DNA of 64,000 nucleotides from Acanthaster planci. Taxonomy: Eukaryota > Echinodermata > Asteroidea > Valvatida > Acanthasteridae. Position 1 is the stretch's first letter. Each line of letters begins with the position of its first letter. Below, piece after piece: positions 39,301 to 50,672 of the stretch. Where the stretch lies: contig NW_019091409.1 in NCBI RefSeq assembly GCF_001949145.1, positions 390,801 through 454,800 of the forward strand. The letters are read 5' to 3'. Below the pieces are notes generated by a model, which saw only the letters and a program-made list of their open reading frames with translations, ran no database searches and had not been told where the DNA came from. The translations under genes were made by a program, and so were the position numbers.

Positions 39301-42300
39301 AACATGAACAACTTTCGCCGGATTTGACCTGAAGCTAATGAAGTCCCTGCTCACCACTTACACAGCGAAATGCGTCGAATTAGTCAAACGCCGCTGTGAT
39401 TTTTCAAAGCTTGAGTTTGCTCTCGCATAATTTGGAACATTGTATACGACTCTTTTTCAGTAAAACCTTTAAATTTTTTCTTTTGTGATTTCATTGAGCT
39501 ATATCAGAATCAAAAACAACAAGCTGAAGATTTCTGACATATTAAGACATTTAAGTATTAGCCATTTTAAGTGAAAACAGCCTATTCAACAGTTTACTAA
39601 TCCCTTTGCGCATCACATTTCGCGATCTGTTTTGCATTGTGATTGTCCACGCATCTCCGCACATCGGCACCAATAGCAAACCAACAAAAATAGAATGGTT
39701 AATCAGATTTCACACTTTCAAAGTATTTCTACAAAACACAGATTAACTTTAGATAAATGGGAATGCCTACAATTATATGTCTGTGTCGTTACCCCCGTAT
39801 GAACATATCTATCTCGTAGTCTGTGGTTCAATGTAGACGCTTGACTGGCAAATTTCTCTTACTTGAAATGAATTGGCTCTTGAATATCAATGCGTCAATG
39901 CCATCTGCACAAGCAAGAAATTATAACACATCGACATAAACTGATCGACTTTGCCTCATCAACAGTGTAAAAAAGGCCGCATTACTGGTGGTTGACCTCT
40001 GGTTGAGGATTCAGTTAAAAGCCAGTTAAATTTTTACTTTCATAAGTTCAAAATTAAACCCTACATTTTTCGGGTTCGAAAAAGCACGATGCTGACGTCT
40101 TCCTCACAATGCCGCTGCATTACAAGACCAAAATGATGGCGTTGTTTCAACGTGCGCTACAAGTGCCAATCGTTCTGTACATAAGTGTCACCAACTGTAA
40201 ATCTTGCTTGACAGATCATACCCCCTGAATTTGCAATTAGTTGACCAAAAAACATGAGGTTGAATATATAAGGGGAGATATCAAGCTAAAAATCTAAAAA
40301 TTTCCACTGATAGCCGTTTTTTTATCTTGAAACATATTTTAGCCTTAGAGTCGTACTTTCTTCTCTCAATTACAGATTGTTTCTGTTTTTATTATTTGGA
40401 AGGGTTTTGGAGACATTGATGACTGAATTATACCAAAGAATCACAGCTAATTGGTTTTTTTTATTCGAAAATAGAGAAAAAAGTGCGGGAGAAAAATACA
40501 GGTACTCCTTCTTTTAAAAGCCTGGTAAAATAAATATTGTAAATCATGTGCAATCACCGATCCCCGCCCCGAAAACAAAATTTACTGATTCCCATCGGTG
40601 GTTCCGGTCCGTTTCTTCGTTGTTGCTTTCTTTATGAAACTGCGCTGGAAATAGTTACACGGATAACTCGACTTGGCGGGTTAAATGCCGTGGTTTTGGC
40701 GCCCAAACCAAGAGAGTGATGGGAGCTGAGTTTATTTTTTATGGCCTGCAAAACGTATTATTATAAGCTATTATCTAAGGAAATATTTGCATATAGATGA
40801 AACAGCAGCGCAGTATAGACCTAACTGCTTTGGATGACGTGTTGCCCTTGTCTGGCCAAATGCAAAACGTAATCAATAAAATCTTATTCCTCAGCTGTGC
40901 TAATGTTTTTTATCGTGGCTAAACGAAGCATTAAAAAGGAAAGCGCCAGCATTTAAGAAACGTCATTACCACCTGTCTTGGGGGAAAATTTTGTTATGGA
41001 TGAAAACTTCAGAGGTTTGTTTAGGGAAATATGATTCCTATTTAACCCCCCTCCCCCCACATCCAAAGACCTGAACATGCCACTGGCCAAGGCGAATCGT
41101 TAATTAAAATTTTCTGGGTGGGGGTGAAAAAATGGACTTTCTTTATGTAACTTTGTGGGCTTTTCTGGGAGGTGAGTCTAAATTTAAGGATTTTTTATAC
41201 GCTTTTAAAAGGAAGGGAAAAGAAATACATGTGGTCCTCTAAAAATTGCCTTTCTGTTCTTGTTTTAAAGAAGTGCTTCGGAGAGTTAGGACCATCTTAT
41301 CACACCCGGCATTCCACATGAATAGAGCATAAACCAACAGTAGTAATGGCTGTCTCAAAGGGTACCTGTCGAATGACGCGCATGGTAAATCGCCATAGCT
41401 GTGCAATCTAAAAGTCTCGAGGTCAGAATAACCTGGAATCGGTGTCCTTTGAGCCAAAAGGACTCATGCTGGGTCAAAATGAATCAAAAAAGGGTCAAGA
41501 TGACCCACAAGTGGGTCATTTTTTTTACCTGGAACATGGTCAAGCTCAATGGACACAGATTCCGGGGTAATATGACCCGGAAGTTTACATCAGTTTCCGT
41601 GAGCAATGGAGCATAATGAAAAGATCTAGGCATAATCAAAAGCTAATAGTGCTCGAATACTCCAGTGGACATGTCTACACGTAAGGAAGGTATTCCCTTT
41701 CAACTTTTCATGTAAGTCCTGATATTGAGATAAAATCCTTCAACCATATTTTGAAATAAGACAGCAAAGGCTCCTCTACCCAAATAAATTATAATTAGAC
41801 TGGCAATCGGTTGTTTTTTTTTTACCAATTTAAAATTCTGTAATCTTTCCTCTGCTTGCAATATGTTGCTCCAGTTTTTATGGTCCGTTCATTTAGGTTT
41901 TACCGCCCAGCTTTTTGTCATATTCCTGCTTCACTCCAATAAGAGGCAAGTGGTTCTTAGCTCCTCCCCGTGTTTGATTAAGATTTACAGTGTAACAAAG
42001 GAAATCCTTTGCATGCATACCTACAATGTGTTTTAATGAAATGACACACGAAAATGAAACCTGAAATACTTTAAACCCAACAATAGAATTTTTTGTCTGG
42101 TATGTATTTCAGAAATTCCAATATTAGTTATTAACATTAAATATTTGTACGCGAGTATTATCAGAATCAGTTTGGAAATTCGGAGAGTAAAGTATGTAAA
42201 CGTGTATATAAAGTTAAGCCCTAACAGTATGTAGCAGGCACAATTGCTTGCTAGTGGAGTGAAGCGGGGACCACATCCGTAAGACTGATCTGTTCCCCTA

Positions 42301-45300
42301 AATCACTTTGTTTAAGCGCTTTTTGTGTAATGGGTTCCGTTAATATTTGCCCACGCACAGTTAAACATAGAAAACGTGACGTGCATGAAAACCAACCTGG
42401 AGTGAGTTTCGTGCAGGGAGCAGATGTTTCCCAATACAAGAACACAAAAATAGGACTAGCATGACTTCGGTGCAAGTTGTGATTGAAAATTGATTTCTAT
42501 CGGAACATCTTACATTTATAAATTTCCTTTTTTCCTCTGAATGTTATGCACGGTGGAAATAAATTCAGTGCTCCAGCTTTCTTCCAATAGATACCCTTAT
42601 CTAGTCTACACATCTTTGTCTACGCCTTCCCAATTATCTTGGCAAACAGGTACATTCTGTTTAACCACTCTGCCACAATTGATCGAGTAATTAAATTGCT
42701 TAATTCGTTTGAAATGCGCAGACTAACGATTTAGTTTTCGTCCACAGTCGATAAAACCATTCTCTTCCCGAGAAAAGGTTTTGGATTTTCACACCCCATC
42801 ATCTCATTTTCTGTTCCTTTATTTTAATCATGTTATTTCATATTATTTGGCATTGCGTAGATTTTTAGCCACTGGTATTCGGGCCTGAAAAATTGAATTT
42901 TTTAGAGCCAATTTTCCTGAAAACACACAGCCAATGTAAATCATTTCGTACCAGGTAATTTGATATCGCCGTTATTTTCGTAAAATCTGTCGCCAAGTTT
43001 TCCAATTTTGAAAATGTATATTTTGCTTTGTTGTGTTCTTAGACAGCAAGGTCTTTCATGGAAAGATTGTAAAGAATCGAATGCATACAAGTAGAAATCC
43101 AGACCGTGTAGTAGAAATCCAGAACATGTCCTCAAAATATCCGCAGCTGTAGCCCAAAAGGTGATCTACATCGTGGTGTTTTGAGAAGTCTGCAGTGCAT
43201 CAAGGTCTGAAACACTTTGATCGTCGTGATAGCCGACGATTATTTCAGGTCACGTTTATGCGCCAGGGCTTCGTGGGAGTGAAGAATCGCGCACTAGAAT
43301 AAGCTGTCTGCTGGCCATAGTTGATTTCTGTATTTAACACTACAAGTCGTTCACGTATAGAGACATTTTGTTGTGGTGGCTTGTCAATGGTGTTTGTGTG
43401 TTTGCTCAGGTTTTGGTTGTGTGTTTATTTATTTCCCTTACTGACGCAAAACTATTTTGAGTGAGACTGAGACGTGGGGGAGACCGCGGTGGTTATTACA
43501 CTACTTTCCTTTTGTCTTGTGTGTGAATTCGATATCTTCTATAAAAGTGGTGGTTCTTGGAAGAACCGGATGAGTGTAAACTCGACGTTTTGACCAAGAT
43601 GCTGTGGTCGTCCCCAGGAGGAGGAAGACTAGAGCCACCACTTTCATAGAAGAGATTGAATCCACATGATGTACCTGCAAACGTTCTCTCAGTCTACCCT
43701 CCACCGTGAAAATTTTCAAATCTTACTTTTCTTTGAGACAAAATTCCGTGGCCCGATTAAGAAACTATAGAAAAGCTTGCACAGGAATACAAGAACACAA
43801 ATAAACAAAGATACTGTATGAATGCAATACTGGCCGTTAAATCCTATAAAAGAATGTCGGTGATTAATAATGGTTCTTGGTTGAAAACTACGACTAGTTT
43901 AACATTTAAAAAAAAGTATGCGTGTAATGTCGCCATTTCTCTTTTACCTGGAATCAAAATGGAGATCATGTCATCTGCCATTAATGAATGGACATAAAAG
44001 ATTGGGCAAAAAAGCGTTTCTGTTTTCTTTGTAATAAAATTACCAGTTTAGTGTTTTCATTTACACCACATAGCATAGCAGGGTGCTCCGTTCTCAAAAG
44101 GTACATTGTTACGGTTTTTTCTTCATTTATAAATGAATGACCTTAACTGTCGCTTGATTAACAGTTGTGAATGCTTTCTTATATATTAGGCATAGCTTCC
44201 ACTAAGAAAAGATGAGTAGTTAACATCTTGTTTAATTTTGAAGATATGTGACGTTGTAATATATATGCCCTATTCCCTTATTAAGCATGACAGCGCCGGG
44301 GAAATTGGAACACCTGTGTCTTATTGATTATATCTGTACATGGCTGAAAAATGCAGTTTTTCAGTCAAGAATAAGGAAAACCGGAGTAGTTGAGATTGTT
44401 TTTGAGGTTGTTTTCCTGGCTTAGTGCTTTGGGCGGCTACGGATTACAAGCGCTTAACCCCCATTATCTGTTAAGTGGATCGTTGACAATGTGTCACCGA
44501 CTTATTTGTGCGGAATACAGCCGGGAGTTCATATTCTGAATTTCTGAACGTGTCGAGCATTCTGGTATTTTCAGGTACGGATTTACTCGGGCGTTGTTTT
44601 AACTAATAATGCTGGTTTTACATGAGCACAGAGGAAAGAATGCTTTCTTCAGATTCTTTTCCCGCGGGAGGTCAAGCTGAGTAGAATGGAATATTACATT
44701 CTGACACCGCATAAAATTATTTTCACGGTAATTGTTATAAGCATTCGTGATATTCTGCACGCGCTCTGTAAATTATTTTCAGTCTGCATATTCCACTCTA
44801 ATTACGCTCAAGGGTGGATGAGGAGGTGGGGTAGGCAAATTTGGGGGGGGGCAAAAAGTTTGGATTTTATGTAACCTTTTACGGCCCTTCTGAGAGTCGA
44901 GGCTATATTTTGGCATTCTCCACACGCTTCTGGAAGGAAGTAAAAGGAAATGGACCTTAAATAAAATCACAATTCCCTCATTATTTTAAATTTAAAATAT
45001 TAAAATTTTTTTAGATTTGGAGGCATGGTTTACGTGCCCCGACCCTCACCTAGTTACGTTTGAGATTAAAATCTGATCTAAATAGGAGTAATTCTTCAAC
45101 ATACGAAGAGGCATTCTACAGAAAGGCGTACAGATATAACGAGCTCATGGAATTGGTACCGTTTGAGAACAGCGAAAGCAGAGGGTTTCCCTTTGCAAAT
45201 ACCTGTATAACCACTTACCGTTCCCCGATATTCAAAATCGTGTCTCTTGGCGATACTGTGGGCTGCCTCCCCGGCACCATCGTGCATCTCCACCACGAAG

Positions 45301-45383
45301 CTGTTGGTGTACACGCCATCACGAGCCCCGTGGATCTCTCCGACGGCCCAGGCGATCAGGCACAGACTCAGCATAGGCAGCAT
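20783..45383 (-). CDS. PCSK2: Prohormone convertase 2 (neuroendocrine subtilisin/kexin protease), 11 coding exons, complete
   Basis: Coding exons, 5' to 3' on the minus strand: 45383-45219, 33599-33489, 29607-29404, 27929-27821, 27433-27319, 25723-25635, 24427-24252, 23662-23447, 23054-22954, 22256-22029, 21692-20783. All introns are GT-AG and phases match throughout, giving 2424 nt and 807 residues. Order: signal peptide (about 1-19), propeptide with RRRR-S at 76-80 and RDKR-G at 104-108, catalytic domain with Asp195 (IMDDG), His236 (HGTRCAGE), Asp338 (ASGDGG) and Ser412 ([11 protein letters not shown]), P domain to about 625 with RRGD at 548-551, then a long acidic tail. Asp instead of Asn at the oxyanion position is the PC2 hallmark, and [21 protein letters not shown] and [12 protein letters not shown] are PC2-type. 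By family knowledge it cleaves prohormones at dibasic sites in dense-core granules, with 7B2 as chaperone. The start at 45383 puts the hydrophobic stretch at the N terminus; an in-frame ATG at 45458 would bury it. Vertebrate PC2 is about 638 residues. Confidence 0.95.
24101..24132. repeat. Perfect short hairpin in PCSK2 intron 7
   Basis: The 14-base arms GCTTTGACCCCTCC and GGAGGGGTCAAAGC are exact reverse complements separated by CTCT. Confidence 0.6.
25148..25264. repeat. Long imperfect hairpin in PCSK2 intron 6
   Basis: The left arm (25148-25184) and right arm (25229-25264) pair over about 36 bases, including an exact 14-base block GGCTCAGGAGAATG against CATTCTCCTGAGCC, with a loop of about 44 bases. 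The geometry is compatible with a microRNA precursor or a very short MITE. Confidence 0.5.
27091..27256. mobile_element. MITE-like element with G/C-run termini in PCSK2 intron 5
   Basis: The left end GGACGCGGTTCT and the reverse complement of the right end (GGCGCGGTTCT) match, and each is followed inward by a run of Gs. A similar terminus (CAGGAGCGGATCC) occurs near 26544, so the insertion may be nested. It ends about 60 bp from exon 5. Confidence 0.4.
28863..29008. mobile_element. hAT-type MITE with 8-bp target duplication in PCSK2 intron 3
   Basis: The left end CAGGGGTGTAGCCACC and the reverse complement of the right end (CAGTGGCATAAC) form hAT-like termini. The flanks are CTCTGTAT (left) and ATCTGTAT (right), an 8-bp duplication with one difference. 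The interior is poly-G/poly-C rich and non-coding. Confidence 0.75.
29949..30617. mobile_element. Large palindromic element (~670 bp) in PCSK2 intron 2
   Basis: The left end CAGTGGCGTAACCAGC pairs with the right end GCTGGATACGTCACTG, and similarity runs inward for roughly 190 bp on each side. Shared blocks include GGGGGCAAC and, deeper, AATATTAGCACCAAA, AGAAAACAACAC and GCAAGGATGTC. A central part (about 30140-30400) does not pair and contains a further terminus-like GCTGGATACGCCGCCGTG and a GT/G run. The termini look hAT-like, but no 8-bp target duplication was evident. Confidence 0.65.
36376..36600 (+). repeat. Three-copy dispersed repeat, copy C
   Basis: GGACCAAAGGAGGGCGCAGTT, CCCAGCAACGGAGGCACCTT, GCACTGCACGTCACTGGATC and GTGGCTACCAACAAAAAGAAC match copies A and B in order. 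Copies B and C look closer to each other than to A. Confidence 0.7.
41402..41592. mobile_element. Decayed relative of the 10258 MITE
   Basis: The left segment AACCTGGAATCGGTGTCCTTT pairs with the reverse complement of the right segment (CCCCGGAATCTGTGTCCATTG), with GGGTCA/TGACCC words between, as in the element at 10258. The arms are more diverged, so this is an older copy. Confidence 0.55.
43535..43653. repeat. Inverted repeat with 23-bp arms in PCSK2 intron 1
   Basis: Arms 43535-43557 and 43631-43653 pair at 21 of 23 positions (core AAAGTGGTGG). On the minus strand the loop contains TTGGTCAAAACGTCGAG, a word resembling the tails of Penelope-like elements. Assignment to that class is tentative. 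Confidence 0.35.
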
Positions 45384-45459
45384 CTTGACAGAACCGCATG
45401 ATGGTGACACGGCAACCATACCTCTGACTTCCCGACCACCTTGCGCCGCGAAATCCACC

Positions 45460-47930
45460 CAGTTAGTCCCCCTTCCTCTACTTTGGCCCTTTCAACCCCG
45501 TCTACTTTCCTGTGCGATCGGTAGTCGATTTTTTAGATTCCAGAAATGAACTAAATCCCAGCAAAAAATTGGAACAGCTGCCAAGAATGTCTCTCGTCCT
45601 ACACGCTGACTCTGAATGTGTTTTTCCTTTTTCAGTTCGACGTTACGTCTGATGAAGTCCCTCTTGCTTCGCCAATGATGCTGCGGTTGTCGTGGGAGGA
45701 ATTTCCGTACGTATGCGAAGGCATAATGTGGTGTCCTCACGATTCTAAACCCGGCGATTGGTCCCGGCCCGCAGACGGCCATTCATATGATTACCAGTAT
45801 TCCCGTGACAGCGCTGTGCTAATCTATAATTTCTGCCGTGATCTCTGGCTACCCTAGTCGGTGTGCCACGTAATGAGGGTCACGGGTGCATTTGATTTTT
45901 GCTCTCAGACGTTCAAGTTGATTAATAGTCCATTTTAACAGAGAGGGTTTATTTTCACATGATTGTGATGCATGATATAATTAATTGTATTCAATTATTC
46001 TGCGCTTCGGATACCTCTGCCCAATGCAACACAACAAATAATATTTTTTATTTTTTTTAAGTGGTTGTATTAAACTCCTCTTTAGGTCTTTTTTGCTATT
46101 TTTTTATTGAATTGAAATGTAATTTTAAATATGAATACCGGTATGCTGTATGCTGTATTATTCTAAGGTCTTTGCCATGTTACAAATTTCTTGTAAAGTT
46201 TCCAGAATCACAATGGTCTGCGTCACTCTGAGAATGTAATTTCATCCGAGGAACACGAGGAAGCTCGCTATATCTTATTCCTTCCAATTTCAGAAAAATA
46301 ATCGATACCAGGCAAACACTCTCTGCGTGATTGAGTGTGTAGTGTAACAAGACTGTAGTGTGTGAGCGGTTTCCTCATAGATGGCACTTAAAAATTCATG
46401 TTTGCAGATTACCAACACTTCAAAAATAAGTGAACGGTTTTGTTATCCTCATGTTTGAGCATTTGGGTTCAATTCGGCTCACAGAAAAGCGATTTTCTCT
46501 CATCTTTGGCCATGCTCACTATAGAACTAACCCATCGATCATTCTTTCTCTTAATCTGCTGATATTTTGGGGAGAATCTAAGCACACATTGCAGAGCGCG
46601 ATTCTGTTTGCATAATTCTGGAGCAATTCAGCTCACAAATCCAATAACTGGTTAGACATTAACCACCGACAATACCGTCGATGTCGAGTGTCATGTGGAG
46701 TGTTAAAGAAAATCTATAACTGTGGATATTACCATTTTCCGCTGTACAGCTTTGGGGTCGAGAATAATTATCCAGTTCTACCCACACAGTGCACGAAGGA
46801 CAGGAACGGAGATATTCATTATGCTCGTGACGTCATCACTGTCTTGGCGCCGTCAGCAGGCCGTAGCCAGGCAACCTACGTCACGTCTTTGTATGATTTT
46901 GCCTTCCCGCGCACAATGAAACAAATTTGGAAACGGAAATCGAAATTTTGTGGGTATTGTCCCTTAGTATTCTGGTAAAAGGCTGGGAATAAAAACAGCC
47001 TGGGTCAATTAATCGTCCGTAATTCCGACAGCGACGCTAACTTTCCAAAAGGCATACTGAGGAAGATGTCCGTGATGCACGATACGTGGCAAAGGGAACC
47101 CCCTCTATTGTGTCTTCTTTTTTGTCGAGGGAATCTTTGGAATTACTTTCAGATTTCGGGGGGGGGGTTGCAGTAGGCACAATAGCCTTCGGGTATAGAT
47201 CTGGTGCATCACATTTGGGGGGGGTCCCCCTTTACCGCGTATCGTGCTGGGTATCGAAGATCTTAATCAGTTGAAAACGCATGTGTATTGAAAAACATTT
47301 TTAATCCAATAATTCATTAATTCCTAAATGGAAGTGATTAAATCGGCTGCCAGGCTCAGAATCGACTATAAATACTTCTGAGGTATTTGGATGTGCAATC
47401 ACAAGGGTCAAGGGTCATACTATGTGCAAGTCGTAATTTTTGATAGCTCCGAGGTATCTTTTTAATTTAATTTTTTAGCGATTTTGTTTCCTGAGTTAAT
47501 AAATTGACTTTTTATTGCTTCAAGCTTATGCTGGGCCATGCATTTGCACTTTTAAACTTTTCTTCGAGTTATTTTGGACATTTTGATGTTATGGTAGTGT
47601 TTGTGATTTTCGTCGCGGCCATTTGTGATCTATTTTGATTTGTGCGTGTGAACTTGTGAGCATTTTAACTATTATACATATGCCAGGTTGTCGATCAGAA
47701 ATGGGGAATCTACGATTTTCATTGACTGGTTTAACTTATATGTACATTTTGAAGAAGTTTTGTGTGCCTTTGGACATCTCGATAACGATACAACTCAGCC
47801 CGCCCAGCATTTTGGATTTTGAAAATTGGGTGTGCCCCTCTCTTTTTGACACATCTTTGAACATTACTGAAGATATGCCGGTGAGTCTATTCCATTTCTC
47901 CTTTAATTTATCAACCAGCCTGAATCATAG
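45460..47930. other. Region 5' of PCSK2; promoter not identified
   Basis: The PCSK2 promoter and any non-coding 5' exon should lie here. I see no clear TATA box or CpG island, and no coding exon. Confidence 0.5.
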
Positions 47931-49980
47931 TTTTGTCCATTAAGATTTTAAATAGTACCACCCATCTTAGCTTGCTCATGCTACTGTCATCCGGTGGCAT
48001 CAATATTATTAACCCGGGTCCCTACATCCCTAAATACCCGTGTGGTGTTTGCAGTAAGGCAGTGAAATGGAAGCTACAAGCCATCGCATGTGAAGAGTGT
48101 AGTATTTGGGATCATAAACAATGTATTGGCATGAGTGACCATGTATTTGAAGCGTTGCAAAATCATGTATCGTACAGTGGGATATGTACCACCTGCGGTC
48201 TTCCAAATTTTGCTTCGACAATTTTTGACTTAACAGACAGCATGGAATTAATAAACTCATTTGATCCACTGACTGCATCGTGGAATACTAGTTTAAAAGC
48301 TAAAGAAACATTTGCCATCCTACTTCTAGCCCCAAACTTAATAGTATCACTGCTAGTCAAAGAGTTTAAATTAAGCAGAAACCCAAGTGCAAACCCATCA
48401 AGATTCTTAACATCAACTATCAGAGTGTCAGAGCAAAGATTGATAGGTTTCTGGTGATGCTCAACACAGAAAATCCTGATTTGATTACAGGGACCGAATC
48501 ATGGTTAAATAGTAACATCACCACTGGTGAAGTCATCCCACTGAGCAATCAAGTGTTTAGAAAGGATAGGGTTGGCGACACACACGGGGGTATTTTCATT
48601 GCAGTTAAGGATAACCTCATAGCAAATAAGGAATCTGACCTAATGATAGAGACCGAAAGCATGTGGATTAGCATCAGCATGCAAGGATGACGCTTATGTA
48701 TTTAGGAGTATTTTACAGTTCGCAAGTTAGCAACACCGACTATGTGAAGGAGCTTGAAAGTGTTTTCAGTAAAATTCCATCTCAAGCTTCAGTGTGGTTA
48801 CTGGAATATCTTAATCTTCCAGATGTAGACTGGGAGAAACTTGAATTCACACCGGGCAGTTGTTATGCTGGACCTAGTAAGGCAATGTTGGAAATGTGCT
48901 CGATTACAACTTGCATCAGCAGGTGAAAGAGCCGACTAGATTTGACGGCGTCCTTGATTTGTGTTTCACTAACTCACCATCCTTTGTGGAAAGTACGAAG
49001 GTGATTCCTGGTATCAGTGATCATGAGACGGTGATTGTGAATGTATCGGTGAAACCAAAATTAGTTCGTCCAGCGAGACGTAAGATCTTTCTTTATAAAA
49101 ACGCCACCTTTGAAGAAATAGAGGAATGTCTCAAGAATTTCGATGAGAAGCTGACTACTGACTACGTGGACTCAAAGACTTTTAATGAACTTGTGACTGA
49201 ATTTAACCAAGTTGTCCAGAATTGTATGGACAAGTTTATTCCTTCAAAAATAACTCCTTCTAGATGGAAGCTACCTTGGATAAACAATTCTATCAAGAAA
49301 GATATTTGTAAAAAGAAGAGTCTGTATAAAAAAGCCAAGAAACTCAAAGGTTAGACTTTTTGATGACGACTGCATCCTTTATGAAAGGATACAAACACCT
49401 GAGGACTCAGATATACTTCAAGCAGACCTTGATGCATTAGTCAACTNNNNNNNNNNNNNNNNNNNNNNNNNNNNNNNNNNNNNNNNNNNNNNNNNNNNNN
49501 NNNNNNNNNNNNNNNNNNNNNNNNNNNNNNNNNNNNNNNNNNNNNNNNNNNNNNNNNNNNNNNNNNNNNNNNNNNNNNNNNNNNNNNNNNNNNNNNNNNN
49601 NNNNNNNNNNNNNNNNNNNNNNNNNNNNNNNNNNNNNNNNNNNNNNNNNNNNNNNNNNNNNNNNNNNNNNNNNNNNNNNNNNNNNNNNNNNNNNNNNNNN
49701 NNNNNNNNNNNNNNNNNNNNNNNNNNNNNNNNNNNNNNNNNNNNNNNNACTGTATCCAAAGTCTAGTCGTGAATGGAATCACCTCGACCAAGACCTACGC
49801 ATCGCCCCCGACGTCAAGACTTTTAAAGCCAATTTAGAAGCCATCAACACCAAGACGCTGACTTCAAAGGCTCACTTCAATATTCAATCACGACTTTGCA
49901 CATGACCCCCCCAACGTATGTAACAACCAGCAATTGTGTTTGTACGTGAACGGACAGATGCAGATACAGATACAAAATTG
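47930..49980 (+). mobile_element. CR1/L2-type LINE with PHD finger and endonuclease, broken, spanning an assembly gap
   Basis: The first part (47933-48457) has a PHD-type Cys/His pattern (CGVCSK, then CEECSIWDHKQC and CTTCGLP in series). The endonuclease part follows (48395-49350): INYQSVRAKI, GTESWL, FRKDR with GGIFIAVK, LPDVDW, FTNSP and ISDHETV. At least three frame changes (near 48400, 48687 and 48890) inactivate it. The reverse transcriptase is missing at the run of N. The far side resumes with an RT C-terminal block (SSREWNHL, then APDVKTFKANLEAIN) and a stop, and ends near GATGCAGATACAGATACAAA, a CR1-like 3' tail. PHD fingers are known in some CR1-related LINEs. Confidence 0.85.
49447..49748. 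other. Assembly gap (302 N)
   Basis: A run of 302 N interrupts the LINE. The reverse transcriptase expected between the flanking parts would need far more than 302 bp, so the gap size is nominal or the element is deleted. Confidence 0.99.
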
Positions 49981-50272
49981 TAAGTCTTGTCTGCGATTGA
50001 GGGTTGATGTTGACACGAGTATTTCATATTAAATCTCATTTAGTACACTTCTGTCAGATTTTTCATGAAAAATCATTTAAACGCAAGAAGCGTTTAAACC
50101 AAGGTGGTCTCTTCCTGGCTAGTCAGTAATGTTGCTGTCCAAAGTAACATTTTGTCAACTTCCACCACAAATGATGATGGCATCAGTTAAAAAGCATAAC
50201 TACCCCAATGAAATATCTCTACAAATATGTCATCAAATGCATGATGCTTATAAACACTGGCTTGTGTGTTTG

Positions 50273-50286
50273 TTTATTGCTTTATT
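50273..50286 (-). promoter_or_regulatory. Candidate polyadenylation signals of the actin-related gene
   Basis: Two AATAAA hexamers on the minus strand (seen as TTTATT on the plus strand), about 390 nt downstream of the stop codon at 50673. The position suits a 3' UTR of ordinary length. This is motif evidence only. Confidence 0.4.
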
Positions 50287-50672
50287 CTAAAATAAAATTC
50301 CACTCTGTGGGTCCTCATCACTGTGCTGAACCCTGAAAATATCGCTAGCAGCTCATGTCGCAAAAGGGGGCAATTTTATAGTTCCATGCTTCTGAAAATC
50401 CTGTTTTTGTAAAGGTTATATCTACCGTAATCTTTCAATATCAATATTGATATTGACAATAAAAATGTCCAATGGGTTGCCTGTATGCCCGAACCAGTAG
50501 TTAACATAATTCATTTTTGAAACCGGTGAAATTTGAAACAAATGTCACGTCTACAAGATACATCCTGTACATCAAAGATGATACGCACAGGTTTTGCAGA
50601 ATGTCTGTACTATGAAAGCCAAAAAATTGAGCTATGGATACTGAAGGAACAGTTCGATCAGGTGGCATTACT

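Larger units (their letters stand above)
33600..45218 (-). other. PCSK2 intron 1 (11.6 kb)
   Basis: It separates the signal-peptide exon from the rest of the propeptide. Apart from repeat copy C, the decayed MITE near 41402 and the inverted repeat at 43535, I see no coding exon, RNA gene or conserved element in it. First introns of this size often hold enhancers, but nothing here identifies one. Confidence 0.8.

Noticed and set aside
49418-49791. Open frames across the gap
   Set aside because: They consist of N.
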